Assembly (NCBI GenBank): GCA_947585865.1
Contig: CANPXH010000020.1
Span: forward strand, 1-39,659
DNA: 39,659 bases
Direction: 5' to 3'
From: an uncultured Clostridia bacterium
Lineage (GTDB): Bacteria; Bacillota; Clostridia; Lachnospirales; CAG-274
The notes beneath the pieces are model-generated. The model searched no databases. It saw only the letters and a list, made by a program, of their open reading frames with translations, and was not told the origin of the DNA. The first letter of the stretch is position 1; each line of letters begins with the position of its first letter. A program made the position numbers and the translations under genes. Of the stretch, positions 16,416 to 25,151 are shown piece by piece.

Positions 16416-17924
16416 TTATTCTGATATCCATTCAAATTTAGCTTTAGGTGCTGCGCCGTTTGTACCTGAAACACATACTGCATAAAGTGTATCTGCGCCG
16501 ATGTCTGCTGCCTTTATTGTAGAGCTGTCACCGAACTGAACAGCCGTATATACCGTATCGGTAGTTGTACCGGCTACTGCAGTCTTATTATTACCAAGTG
16601 AAAGAGAATTCTTTTCTTTCTCACCTTCTGTTACAGGGTGGATGATATATGTGTTTTCAGCGTCTACAGCAGTATAGTCTGAACCTACCTTAACGGCTGT
16701 GTCGGCAATCTTAGTCTGACCTGCTTCAACAAATTTTATGCTGTATAATCTTACAGCCTTATCTGTATTGGAACTTGCATTTGTAGGAGCACCGATTGTA
16801 TATGTACCTGCCGGAATATTTTCTGCCTTAAATGCTGTATTTACAGCAGAATACTGGCATGTTCCCGTTGCGGCATAATCTGTTCCGCTTTTTATAATAG
16901 CGATATTGGATGTACCATCACCTGTAGATGAGCATTCAATAATAATGTCAAATGCCTTTGTTGTAGTGAACTGTAAAGTGCCGGCTTCTCTCTTTCCTGC
17001 TTCAAGAGCATATACAGATCCATTGTCTGCTCTCATAAGCAAGCCATTGCCAACTACTTTAAAATAACCGCCGATAACAACATCTTCTTCCAAAGGCTCA
17101 TTGTTGGCGCCTGTTAATCCTGCAATTAAATCCACCTTGATAGGTTCGCTTATTTCCTTTGGCGTTTCCTTTATTCTTAAGTCAAAATCAACGCCTGTTA
17201 CATTGGCGCTTGGTGCGGGAACTTCCTTTGATGCGCCAAAATATTCTGCTGTAGCTGCAATTGATACAGTAACACCTTCTAAGTTGCCTACATGTTCAAA
17301 TGTATATGAACCGTCATCACCTGTAGTTACATTAGGATTTGTTACATCATCACTGCCTTCCAGAACAACGGGTATACCTGCTTTGGCAACGCCGTTTACC
17401 TTTACCGTACCTGAAATGCTGTAAAAGGCAGTAGGACTTGCGCCTGTCTTTACCTGTATTGAACTGATCTTTGTAGAACCCTTAGTTGTATTTCCTTCTA
17501 TTGTAACAACAGTGTTAGCAGGAATTACACCGGTCTTGTATACCGAAACACCGTTGCTTGTTTCGGATTTTCCGTTATATGAGACCTTGAAATCTTTTTC
17601 ATTGCCATCTGTTATTATAAGCTTGCATCCGTCGGCATCGCCTGGTGTTAAAAGCTTGAGTCCGCCTTGATCCGGTTTCATATTAACGCCTGCACCGTCA
17701 ATAGTTGCATCTGAAATAAATCTGCCATCTGTAGATGTCTGAACTTTATTATCTGTTACCTTCTGTTTTGTAAACAGGCCGCCGCCTGTAGTAAGGTCAT
17801 ATGTTTCTCCTATCACAACAGCTACTTCCGGATCGGCGGAAGGTGTTGCAAATGCCGGAACACATCCCAATGTCATAGTTGCGGCCAATGCAGCAGCCAC
17901 AACCTTCTTAAAAGAAAATTTCAT
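16416..17924 (-). CDS. Secreted multi-domain all-beta protein
   Basis: A 502-residue exported protein. The signal peptide covers residues 1-26 (KK, hydrophobic run, then CVPAFA and a likely cut before TPSA). Domain 1 (about 35-165) and domain 3 (about 258-400) are both beta-rich and end alike (KISSIQVK and YSIKFVE), which suggests two copies of a carbohydrate-binding-like jelly roll. Between them, about 168-250, is a carboxypeptidase-regulatory-like Ig fold (ISGTVKVNGVAKAGIPVVLE then DDGSYTFE). No catalytic domain, dockerin, LPXTG or SLH motif is seen. It is probably a cell-surface or polysaccharide-binding protein. The gene upstream encodes a fused BlaI-like regulator that may control it. 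Confidence 0.7.
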   Translation of the reverse strand: MKFSFKKVVAAALAATMTLGCVPAFATPSADPEVAVVIGETYDLTTGGGLFTKQKVTDNKVQTSTDGRFISDATIDGAGVNMKPDQGGLKLLTPGDADGCKLIITDGNEKDFKVSYNGKSETSNGVSVYKTGVIPANTVVTIEGNTTKGSTKISSIQVKTGASPTAFYSISGTVKVNGVAKAGIPVVLEGSDDVTNPNVTTGDDGSYTFEHVGNLEGVTVSIAATAEYFGASKEVPAPSANVTGVDFDLRIKETPKEISEPIKVDLIAGLTGANNEPLEEDVVIGGYFKVVGNGLLMRADNGSVYALEAGKREAGTLQFTTTKAFDIIIECSSTGDGTSNIAIIKSGTDYAATGTCQYSAVNTAFKAENIPAGTYTIGAPTNASSNTDKAVRLYSIKFVEAGQTKIADTAVKVGSDYTAVDAENTYIIHPVTEGEKEKNSLSLGNNKTAVAGTTTDTVYTAVQFGDSSTIKAADIGADTLYAVCVSGTNGAAPKAKFEWISE

Positions 17925-17971
17925 TTTTTTGTATCCTCCTTTGAATTTAAATTTATAATTTGCAAATTATA

Positions 17972-18097
17972 ACCGATGATTTTATACAGTCATCGAACTG
18001 CTGCTTTCTCTCCCCCTTTCATATAACGTTGACACAGGCGTATCTGCTCTGCAGTACAGAAGCGTCACTGTGTCACATATGTAAACCATAACGGTTT
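17972..18097. promoter_or_regulatory. Inverted repeats upstream of the secreted protein gene
   Basis: This leader holds CGATGA/TCATCG (17972-17994), a pair TGACACAG...CTGTGTCA about 35 bases apart (about 18030-18077), and TTTACATATGTG on the - strand (about 18079-18090). The last resembles the TACAnnTGTA type of BlaI/MecI operator. A regulatory role through the neighbouring BlaI-like protein is inference from similarity and position only. Confidence 0.35.
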
Positions 18098-18102
18098 AAA
18101 GC

Positions 18103-18867
18103 TTAGCTAAAGCCCTCGATAAGCTCCCTTGTTTTATCGATAAGCTGAAATTTTCCCTTGCTCACATTGTCCACAAGGGAATACAGAATATGAGGCAGTT
18201 CGTTTTCCTTAACGTAATACAGGCTGAACTGTCCTACAGAATATTCCTCCGATGAAACAGCAGGGCTGAACAAACGGCCGTATACCTTGCCCATCTGTGT
18301 ATAATCGGCAATGTTTACGGCTTTCTTTGCTATGAGCGATTTAATAAAACGGTATATTGTTGACTCTGCCCAATCCTCGTCTATGCGCCGCGCTATATCC
18401 GAGGCGGACAGCGGTTCATAGGATGACCAAAGGGCTTTCATTATTTTGCCTTCCTTTTCGTTGAGATAGAACGAATTTCCCTTTGCCTCCTTTGTGCTGC
18501 ATTTGGAGCTTCTAAGAAGCTCCTTCAGTCTGAAGAGTATATCGGGCTTCCCTTCTTCTATTATGCCGATGACCTCTGAAAGTATGGCAGGTATGCTGTT
18601 TTGCCTGACATAGTACAGCCTGAACTGATCCAAGGCGCATTTGTCCGAGGATACGGCAGGGCAAAATATCCGGCATATGGTCCCGCCTATCCTGTCACGC
18701 CTGACTACCTTTATACTGCCTGCTGTTTCAAGAGCCTTAAGTGTGTTTGCTATATTTTCATCATGAGCCATACGAGCTATATCGGCGGCAGCCATGGGCC
18801 TGTCCGCCGACCAAAGCACTTTCATTATGTTGAGTTCTTTTTCGTTAAGGTACAAAGCTTTATTCAT
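18103..18867 (-). CDS. Tandem-duplicated BlaI/MecI-like regulator
   Basis: A 254-residue protein built of two similar halves offset by 128 residues. LYLNEKELNIMKVLWS starts at residue 5 and FYLNEKEGKIMKALWS at 133. CPAVSSDKCALDQFRLYYV is echoed by SPAVSSEEYSVGQFSLYYV. Each half looks like one BlaI/MecI/CopY winged-helix repressor subunit of about 120 residues, including the basic region and a C-terminal dimer helix. Known family members are homodimers, so this may be a single-chain pseudo-dimer. The ATG at 18867 has AAGGTG six bases upstream. No BlaR1-type sensor protease is adjacent. Confidence 0.75.
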   Translation of the reverse strand: MNKALYLNEKELNIMKVLWSADRPMAAADIARMAHDENIANTLKALETAGSIKVVRRDRIGGTICRIFCPAVSSDKCALDQFRLYYVRQNSIPAILSEVIGIIEEGKPDILFRLKELLRSSKCSTKEAKGNSFYLNEKEGKIMKALWSSYEPLSASDIARRIDEDWAESTIYRFIKSLIAKKAVNIADYTQMGKVYGRLFSPAVSSEEYSVGQFSLYYVKENELPHILYSLVDNVSKGKFQLIDKTRELIEGFS

Positions 18868-18899
18868 CGCAAACACCTTTTTTACAACGGCTTGCCGAA

Positions 18900-19032
18900 A
18901 AGGTATACATTATCGTAATTATTTATTTACAATTAAATATTTTATTTTATGTTGACATTTGCATAAAATCGTACTATAATTTATTTATAAATTTATATAT
19001 TTTTGACATTGCTGGTAAGGTATACATTACCG
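18900..19032. repeat. 16-base direct repeat pair around an orphan promoter
   Basis: AAGGTATACATTATCG at 18900-18915 and AAGGTATACATTACCG at 19017-19032 differ at one base and lie 117 bases apart in the same orientation. Both contain the palindrome GTATAC. One is in the 5' leader of the BlaI-like gene, the other at the 3' end of the serine recombinase gene. They could be operators or recombinase crossover sites. Confidence 0.55.
18952..18980 (+). promoter_or_regulatory. Perfect-consensus promoter with no gene ahead of it
   Basis: TTGACA (18952-18957), exactly 17 bases, TATAAT (18975-18980). Transcription would start near 18987 and meet a hairpin and T-run at 19009-19043, giving an RNA of about 55 bases. 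There is no open frame in that span. A small RNA or an antisense start into the recombinase gene is possible. Confidence 0.6.
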
Positions 19033-19043
19033 GCAATTTTTTT
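19009..19043 (+). terminator. Terminator hairpin overlapping the recombinase 3' end
   Basis: TTGCTGGTAA (19009-19018) pairs with TTACCGGCAA (19027-19036, one G-U) and is followed by seven T on the + strand. On the - strand there is no U-run, so the orientation favours + transcription, although the only - gene here ends inside the hairpin. Confidence 0.65.
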
Positions 19044-19635
19044 GCATTTTTTTGATATCGTGTATTATCCTGTAGTAGGTATCATTGCACACGCCCATTA
19101 TTTTTTTGGCTTCTTTTTGGGTTATTTCTTTCTTTTTAAAGCGCATATAAATATCTATGTAGTCTTCGGGATCGTACTTTCTTGGCCTGCCGAATTTCAC
19201 GCCTCTTAGCTTGGCTGCCGCTATGCCTTCCGCCTGCCTTTGCTTTATGTTTGTTCTTTCGTTTTCGGCAACATAGCTCAGAAGCTGGAGCACAAGATCG
19301 CTTATGAGCGTGCCTAGCAGATCCTTGTTTTGCGTAGTATCCAGTATCGGCATATCAAGCACGACCATATCAGCGTTTTTTACTTTTGTTATATTGCGCC
19401 ACTGCTCCAATATCTCATTGTAGTTCCTGCCAAGCCTGTCTATGCTTTTGATTACGAGTATGTCTCCTTTTTTAAGCCTTTTGATAAGCTGAGTGTATTC
19501 CTTCCTGTTGAAATCCTTACCGCTTTGCTTGTCCATATATATCTTGTCTATGTGTATAGGACATTCGCTGAGGGCGATAAGCTGCCTGTCTTCATTTTGC
19601 TCTTTTGTAGAGACTCTTACATATCCGTATGTCAT
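19027..19635 (-). CDS. Serine recombinase (resolvase/invertase family)
   Basis: A 202-residue small serine recombinase. The catalytic Ser9 is in YGYVRVST, with SIDRLGRN near residue 65 and the long E helix after about 100 (NERTNIKQRQAEGIAAAK). A short C-terminal helix-turn-helix follows GRPRKY. Size and layout match Tn3-type resolvases and DNA invertases. No transposase or target cassette is adjacent. It is divergent from fabT. Its own site may include the 16-base repeats at 18900 and 19017. Confidence 0.9.
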   Translation of the reverse strand: MTYGYVRVSTKEQNEDRQLIALSECPIHIDKIYMDKQSGKDFNRKEYTQLIKRLKKGDILVIKSIDRLGRNYNEILEQWRNITKVKNADMVVLDMPILDTTQNKDLLGTLISDLVLQLLSYVAENERTNIKQRQAEGIAAAKLRGVKFGRPRKYDPEDYIDIYMRFKKKEITQKEAKKIMGVCNDTYYRIIHDIKKMQKNCR

Positions 19636-19752
19636 ATTTTCACCTCCAATAATTTTATATCATATGTAATATGACAAAATACGACAAAACAGTCATATGC
19701 TGCTGTGAGTTTATAACTCATATCCAAACAAAAAATTACCCGTATACATCCC

Positions 19753-19793
19753 TTGACTTTATCCATAATTTGTTATATACTTTGATTATCAAA
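19753..19793 (+). promoter_or_regulatory. fabT promoter and FabT operator
   Basis: TTGACT (19753-19758), 17 bases, TATACT (19776-19781). The palindrome TTTGATTATCAAA (19781-19793) overlaps the -10 end and start site and fits the TTTGAnnnTCAAA pattern reported for FabT sites. Repression of the whole fatty acid operon by FabT bound to acyl-ACP is expected. Confidence 0.82.
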
Positions 19794-19820
19794 ATAAATT
19801 ATTGGAGGAGGTATCGTATT

Positions 19821-20276
19821 ATGGAAAATACTGTCAATATATTGAACAGGCTTATAAGCGGTGCCTTTAATGATATATCCAGAGTAGAGCACAATGCCAT
19901 AAGAGAAAGCGGCTTTGATGACGTTTCGGTTAATGAGGCACATACAGTTGACGCTATCGGTCTGTATGTGCCTAAAACTATGTCTGCCGTTGCTCAGAAG
20001 CTGGAGATAACAATGGGTACTCTTACGGTCGCCATCAATCATCTTGTGAAGAAGGGCTATGTTATAAAAATGCGCAGCGACACAGACAGGCGTGCATATA
20101 TGCTCAGCCTTACCGACAAGGGAAAGGCGCTCTATAAGGCTCATCAGAAATTTCATTTTGAACTGGTCAGATCCCTTATAATGGATCTGTCGGACTATGA
20201 GGCGGATATGTTTATCGAGGCACTTTCAAGTCTTAATCAATTTCTGAACGACAGACTTAAATTTGTAAATCAATAA
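19821..20276 (+). CDS. fabT: MarR-family fatty acid repressor FabT
   Basis: A 151-residue winged-helix regulator at the head of the fatty acid operon. The recognition region MSAVAQKLEITMGTLTVAINHL is near 55-76, with the wing KMRSDTDRRAYMLSLTDKG after it; both are typical of MarR proteins and of FabT. The ATG at 19821 has GGAGGAGG upstream; longer frame starts have no site. Position and the operator in its own promoter indicate autoregulation and control by acyl-ACP level. Confidence 0.9.
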   Translation: MENTVNILNRLISGAFNDISRVEHNAIRESGFDDVSVNEAHTVDAIGLYVPKTMSAVAQKLEITMGTLTVAINHLVKKGYVIKMRSDTDRRAYMLSLTDKGKALYKAHQKFHFELVRSLIMDLSDYEADMFIEALSSLNQFLNDRLKFVNQ

Positions 20277-20287
20277 AGGAGACAACT

Positions 20288-21256
20288 ATGATAAACACAG
20301 GTATTAAAGCTGTGGAATGCTATGTACCCGAAAGGGTGGTCACCAATGACGAGCTGAGCCGTATCGTAGATACCAGCGACGAATGGATAACCTCACGAAC
20401 AGGCATACGCAGACGGCATTTATCAACAGGTGAAAACACATCACAGCTTTGCATAAACATAGGAAATAAGCTGCTTGACAAAACAGGAGTCAAGGCGGAG
20501 GAAATCGACCTTATAATAGTTGCGACTATCACTCCCGACTATGCCACCCCAAGCGTGGCCTGTCAGGTACAGAAGGCGCTGGGCTGCGTAAATGCCTTTG
20601 CCTTTGACATAAGCGCAGCGTGCAGCGGCTTTGTATATTCACTTAGCGTAGCGGACAAATTCATAAGATCGGGTCAATATAAAAATATACTTGTATTCGG
20701 TGCGGAAACGCTTTCCAAAATAACGGATTGGACAGACAGAAATACCTGTGTACTCTTTGCAGACGGCGGCGGGGGAGCGCTGCTTGGACCTAGGGAAGGC
20801 GCAGGCATAATAGCCGAGGATCTCCACGCAAGAGGCGACGATATATCCCTTACAGGCAGACACCACGTAGTGGAAAATATGGTGTGCAAGGATGCAGAGA
20901 AGGGTTATCCTTACCTTATAATGGACGGAAGAGCCATATTCAACTTTGCAACGAGAGTTGTACCGGACAGTGTAAATAGAATTCTTGAAAAATCAGGGCT
21001 TGGACTTGAGGATATCAGATACATAGTACCTCATCAGGCAAATTCAAGGATAATAGATATAGTTGCCAGAAAGCTCAAGGCGGATATAAGCAAGTTCTAC
21101 ATCAATGTAGACGAATATGGCAACACATCAGCTGCCAGCATACCTATTGCGTTAAGTGAAATGAGCGGCAAGGGTATGCTCGAAAGAGGAGACAGGATCA
21201 TAATAACAGGCTTCGGCGCAGGGCTTACCTGGGGCAGTATGCTTATAGAATGGTAA
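20288..21256 (+). CDS. fabH: Beta-ketoacyl-ACP synthase III
   Basis: Starts each fatty acid by condensing an acyl-CoA with malonyl-ACP. The triad is visible: Cys112 in SAACSGF, His in VPHQANSRI near 249, Asn in YGNTSAAS near 279. The 322-residue length is normal. A GGAGAC site precedes the ATG 11 bases after fabT. In many Firmicutes acpP follows fabH; here fabK follows instead. Confidence 0.97.
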   Translation: MINTGIKAVECYVPERVVTNDELSRIVDTSDEWITSRTGIRRRHLSTGENTSQLCINIGNKLLDKTGVKAEEIDLIIVATITPDYATPSVACQVQKALGCVNAFAFDISAACSGFVYSLSVADKFIRSGQYKNILVFGAETLSKITDWTDRNTCVLFADGGGGALLGPREGAGIIAEDLHARGDDISLTGRHHVVENMVCKDAEKGYPYLIMDGRAIFNFATRVVPDSVNRILEKSGLGLEDIRYIVPHQANSRIIDIVARKLKADISKFYINVDEYGNTSAASIPIALSEMSGKGMLERGDRIIITGFGAGLTWGSMLIEW

Positions 21257-21283
21257 TTTACGAAAGGTTATAGGTGAAACAAA

Positions 21284-22219
21284 ATGAAATCAAGAATTTG
21301 TGAAATGCTTAATATCAAATATCCCATTTTCCAGGGAGCTATGGCATGGATAGCCGACGCAAGCCTTGCCTCAGCAGTATCAAATGCAGGAGGCTTGGGC
21401 ATAATAGCTGCCGGCAACGCTCCCGCCGACATAGTAAGAGAGCAGATAAGAAAGTGCAAGGAGCTTACGGATAAGCCCTTTGGCGTAAATATTATGCTCC
21501 TCTCCCCCTTTGTGGAGGATATAGTAGACCTTGTGTGCGAGGAGGGCGTAAAGGTAGTTACCACAGGCGCAGGCAATCCTTCAAAATATATGGAGAAATT
21601 CAAGGAGCACGGCATAAGCCTTATACCCGTTGTGCCAAGCGTTGCCCAGGCCAAGAAGATGGAGAAGATAGGGGCAAGCGCCGTTATAGCCGAGGGTATG
21701 GAGTCAGGCGGTCATATAGGCAAGCTCACCACTATGGTACTTGTGCCCCAGGTAGTTGACGCAGTTTCTATCCCTGTGCTTGCGGCAGGCGGCATTGCAG
21801 ACGGCAGAGGTATGGCGGCAGGCTTTATGCTTGGCGCAGAGGGTGTGCAGATAGGCACACGTTTTCTTGTGGCTCACGAATGTACCGTGCATCAGAACTA
21901 TAAGAACAAGATACTTAAGGCAAACGACATAGCCACCGTCATCACAGGCAATATAACGGGTCATCCCGTAAGAGTTATAAAGAATAAGCTCACTTCTGCC
22001 TTCCTCAAGATCGAAAAGGAAGAAACGGGCAAGGATGAACCGGATCTGGCACGTCTCGATGCTTTAGGCACAGGCGCTTTGCAGAAGGCCGTTATACAAG
22101 GGGATATGGACAACGGCTCTATAATGAGCGGTCAGATAGCGGGCATGGTCACAAAGGAACAGAGCTGTAAGGATATAATAGAGGAAATAATGGGCGAATT
22201 TGAGGCTCTTGTAAAATAG
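21284..22219 (+). CDS. fabK: Enoyl-ACP reductase II (FMN-dependent)
   Basis: FMN- and NAD(P)H-dependent reductase for the last step of each elongation cycle. The protein resembles nitronate monooxygenase-type TIM barrels: YPIFQGAMAWIADASLASAVSNAGGLG at the N-terminus, EGMESGGHIG near 143-152 and VLAAGGIADGRG near 170. The 311-residue length fits FabK. No FabI or FabL is in the operon, so FabK is probably the main enoyl reductase, the form typically insensitive to triclosan. Confidence 0.95.
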   Translation: MKSRICEMLNIKYPIFQGAMAWIADASLASAVSNAGGLGIIAAGNAPADIVREQIRKCKELTDKPFGVNIMLLSPFVEDIVDLVCEEGVKVVTTGAGNPSKYMEKFKEHGISLIPVVPSVAQAKKMEKIGASAVIAEGMESGGHIGKLTTMVLVPQVVDAVSIPVLAAGGIADGRGMAAGFMLGAEGVQIGTRFLVAHECTVHQNYKNKILKANDIATVITGNITGHPVRVIKNKLTSAFLKIEKEETGKDEPDLARLDALGTGALQKAVIQGDMDNGSIMSGQIAGMVTKEQSCKDIIEEIMGEFEALVK

Positions 22220-22227
22220 GAGGTATT

Positions 22228-23169
22228 ATGAAAACTGCATTTATATTCAGCGGTCAGGGCGCTCAGTATGCCGGCATGGGCAAGGAGCTGTATGACAGCT
22301 TTGAGTGTGTAAGGGATGTATTTGACAAGGCCGATAAGGCGTTGGGGCTTAAAATAACGGATATTTGTTTTAAAGAAGACGAAAGGCTCAACGAAACGGA
22401 ATATACTCAGCCGGCGCTTCTTACAATGAGCACTGCCGTATGCAGGCTCATGGAGGAAAAGGGTCTGAAGGCAGACTGCGTTGCGGGCCTTAGCTTAGGA
22501 GAATATTCCGCTCATGTTGCAAGCGGTACCTTTGATTTTGAAGAAGCGGTGCAGCTTGTGAGAAAAAGAGGCAGATTTATGACGGAAGCAGTTCCCGCAG
22601 GCAAGGGTGCTATGTGTGCTGTTCTCAGCTTAAGTGAGGAGAAGATACAAGAGGCTTGCGATGAGGTAAAGGATATAGGAAGATGTATGATAGCAAATTA
22701 CAACTGCCCCGGTCAGATAGCTATAGCCGGAGATAAGGCGGCTGTTGAAAAAGCGGCTGAAATAGTTGTTGAAAAGGGTGCCAAGAGAGCGGTTATGCTC
22801 AATGTGAGCGGCCCCTTCCACACATCTCTTTTAAAGCCTGCTTCAGACAAGCTCAGCGAAGAGCTTAAGCATATAGAGATACACGATATGAAAATACCTG
22901 TTGTCACAAATCTTACGGCAGAGGCTGTAAAGGACAAGTCACAGGTGGCGGAAATACTTACAAAGCAGGTAATGAATCCTGTAAAATGGGATCAGTCTGT
23001 AAGAAATATGATAGCAGACGGCGTGGATACCTTTGTTGAAATGGGTCCGGGCAGAACGCTTTCCTCTTTTGTAAAGAAAATAGCAAAGGATGTCGGCGCA
23101 GAAGTAAGCATCTATAATGTAGAGGATATCAAAACACTTGAAAAAATTTGCGGAGGTCTAGGATTGTAA
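22228..23169 (+). CDS. fabD: Malonyl-CoA:ACP transacylase
   Basis: Loads malonyl groups onto ACP. The nucleophile is Ser89 in GLSLGEYSA. The oxyanion motif GQGAQYAGMG (residues 9-18) and the His in GPFHTSLL near 193-200 are present. Length 313. AGGAGG is close before the ATG, eight bases after fabK. Confidence 0.97.
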   Translation: MKTAFIFSGQGAQYAGMGKELYDSFECVRDVFDKADKALGLKITDICFKEDERLNETEYTQPALLTMSTAVCRLMEEKGLKADCVAGLSLGEYSAHVASGTFDFEEAVQLVRKRGRFMTEAVPAGKGAMCAVLSLSEEKIQEACDEVKDIGRCMIANYNCPGQIAIAGDKAAVEKAAEIVVEKGAKRAVMLNVSGPFHTSLLKPASDKLSEELKHIEIHDMKIPVVTNLTAEAVKDKSQVAEILTKQVMNPVKWDQSVRNMIADGVDTFVEMGPGRTLSSFVKKIAKDVGAEVSIYNVEDIKTLEKICGGLGL

Positions 23170-23897
23170 TGAAGGATAAAACGGTTATAGTAACAGGCGG
23201 CGCAAAGGGCATAGGAAGAGCCGTTGCTCTTGCCTTTGCAAAGGAGGGCGCCAATATCGTATTGAATTACAGAAGCACATCTCCCGACAGCGTCAAGTCG
23301 GAGATAGAGTCTATGGGCGTCAAGTGCCTTACATATAAGGCCGACATAAGTAAATTTAACGAGGCGGCCGAGCTTACGGAAGCCGCACTTAAAGAATTCG
23401 GCACTATAGATGTGCTTGTGAACAATGCGGGAATAACAAAGGACACTCTTATAATGCGTATGAGCGAGGAGGACTTTGACAAGGTCATAGAGACCAACCT
23501 TAAGGGCTGCTTCAATATGATAAGGCATTGCACAAAGCCTATGATGAAGCAGAGAAAGGGAGCTATCATAAATATGAGCTCCGTTATAGGCATTGCGGGC
23601 AACATAGGCCAAGTAAACTATGCCGCCAGCAAGGCAGGTATATTGGGTATGACATATTCGGTAGCCAAGGAGCTTGCATCCAGAAATATCACCTGCAATG
23701 CAATTGCTCCCGGCATGATAGCAACTGATATGACAGACGTGCTGAGCGACAAAATGAAAGAACAGATATTATCGGCTATTCCTCTCAAGCGCCTTGGTCA
23801 GCCTGAGGAAATAGCGGAAACAGCCGTATTCTTAGCTAAGTCACCCTACATTACCGGACAGGTGATAAGAGTAGACGGCGGTATGGTCATAGGTTAA
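23169..23897 (+). CDS. fabG: 3-oxoacyl-ACP reductase
   Basis: NADPH-dependent SDR-family reductase. The cofactor motif TGGAKGIG is near residue 9, NNAGIT near 86, and the catalytic Ser-Tyr-Lys lie in MSSVIG and YAASKAG. The ATG at 23169 overlaps the fabD stop as TAATG with GGAGG upstream and gives 242 residues. A longer in-frame start inside fabD is not credible. Confidence 0.96.
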   Translation: MKDKTVIVTGGAKGIGRAVALAFAKEGANIVLNYRSTSPDSVKSEIESMGVKCLTYKADISKFNEAAELTEAALKEFGTIDVLVNNAGITKDTLIMRMSEEDFDKVIETNLKGCFNMIRHCTKPMMKQRKGAIINMSSVIGIAGNIGQVNYAASKAGILGMTYSVAKELASRNITCNAIAPGMIATDMTDVLSDKMKEQILSAIPLKRLGQPEEIAETAVFLAKSPYITGQVIRVDGGMVIG

Positions 23898-23909
23898 GGA
23901 GGAATAAGC

Positions 23910-25148
23910 ATGGAACACAGAGTTGTGATAACCGGCATAGGTGCCATTACACCTATAGGCAACAACACCGTTGAATTTTGGGATAGCCTTAAAAACGGCA
24001 GAAGCGGTGTGGATATTATTACCAAGTTCGATGTAACGGACTGCAAGGTAAAGTGCGCTGCGGAGGTAAAGGGCTTTGATCCCTCAACTGTCGTAGACAG
24101 AAAGGAAGTCAGAAGAAACGACCTATTCAGCATATACGCTATGGGCGCTGCCGATGAGGCTGTTGCTATGAGCGGCATCGATATGGATGCCATAGATAAG
24201 CATCGCTTAGGCGTTATTGTCAGCTCGGGTATAGGCGGTATCAATACTATACAGGAGCAGTCGGCCAAAATGACATTAAAGGGTATGTCAAGAATAGCGC
24301 CTTTATTCATACCTATGGCCATAAGCAATATGGCGGCAGGAAATATTGCCATACGCTTTGGCGCAAGGGGAACCTGTCTTGATGTTGTGACTGCCTGTGC
24401 TTCAAGCACTCATTCCATAGGCGAGGCTTTCAGAAACATTAAGCATGGCTACAGCGACTATATAATAGCCGGCGGCTCAGAGGCTGCCGTATGTGAATTG
24501 GGCATAGGCGGCTTTGCCGCTCTTACCGCTCTTTCCACAAGCGAGGATCCCAAAAGAGCTTCGATTCCCTTTGACAAGGAGAGAAACGGCTTTGTAATGG
24601 GAGAAGGCGCAGGCATAGTATTTATGGAATCTCTTGAAAGCGCAAAGAACAGAGGAGCAGAGATACTTGCGGAGATAGTAGGCTATGGCTCTACCTGTGA
24701 CGCATATCACATCACAAGCCCGCTGCCGGACGGAGACGGTGCCTGCAAGGCTATGGAAGCCGCTATGGCGGAGGCAGGTATAGACAAGAGCGAAGTCGGT
24801 TACATCAATGCTCACGGTACATCCACTCATATAAACGATGCTTCCGAGACTCTTGCTATCAAGAAGGCCTTTGGCGAGTATGCCAAGGATATAAACATAA
24901 GCTCTACCAAGTCTATGACGGGTCATCTTTTAGGCGCCACAGGCGGCGTTGAAGCTGTTGCAACAGTGCTTGCCATAAAGAACGGATTTGTTCCGCCTAC
25001 GGCAAATTACAAGGTGCCGGATGAGGAATGCGATCTTAACATCACGCCTAACACAGGCGTTCCAAGGGATATAAGGTATGCATTAAGCAATACATTGGGC
25101 TTTGGCGGCCACAACGGTGTGCTCTGCATAAAGAAATGGGAGGAATAA
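23910..25148 (+). CDS. fabF: Beta-ketoacyl-ACP synthase II
   Basis: Elongation condensing enzyme. Cys163 in TACASSTHSIG is the nucleophile, and the two catalytic histidines are in NAHGTSTHIND near 305 and SMTGHLLGA near 340. The 412-residue length is normal. It is preceded by AAGGAGG and lies between fabG and fabZ, the usual Firmicutes order. Confidence 0.97.
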   Translation: MEHRVVITGIGAITPIGNNTVEFWDSLKNGRSGVDIITKFDVTDCKVKCAAEVKGFDPSTVVDRKEVRRNDLFSIYAMGAADEAVAMSGIDMDAIDKHRLGVIVSSGIGGINTIQEQSAKMTLKGMSRIAPLFIPMAISNMAAGNIAIRFGARGTCLDVVTACASSTHSIGEAFRNIKHGYSDYIIAGGSEAAVCELGIGGFAALTALSTSEDPKRASIPFDKERNGFVMGEGAGIVFMESLESAKNRGAEILAEIVGYGSTCDAYHITSPLPDGDGACKAMEAAMAEAGIDKSEVGYINAHGTSTHINDASETLAIKKAFGEYAKDINISSTKSMTGHLLGATGGVEAVATVLAIKNGFVPPTANYKVPDEECDLNITPNTGVPRDIRYALSNTLGFGGHNGVLCIKKWEE

Positions 25149-25151
25149 AAT

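Noticed and set aside
18900..19032. Invertible promoter flanked by inverted repeats
   Set aside because: The 16-base repeats are direct, not inverted, so inversion of the promoter between them is not supported, although the GTATAC core is itself palindromic.
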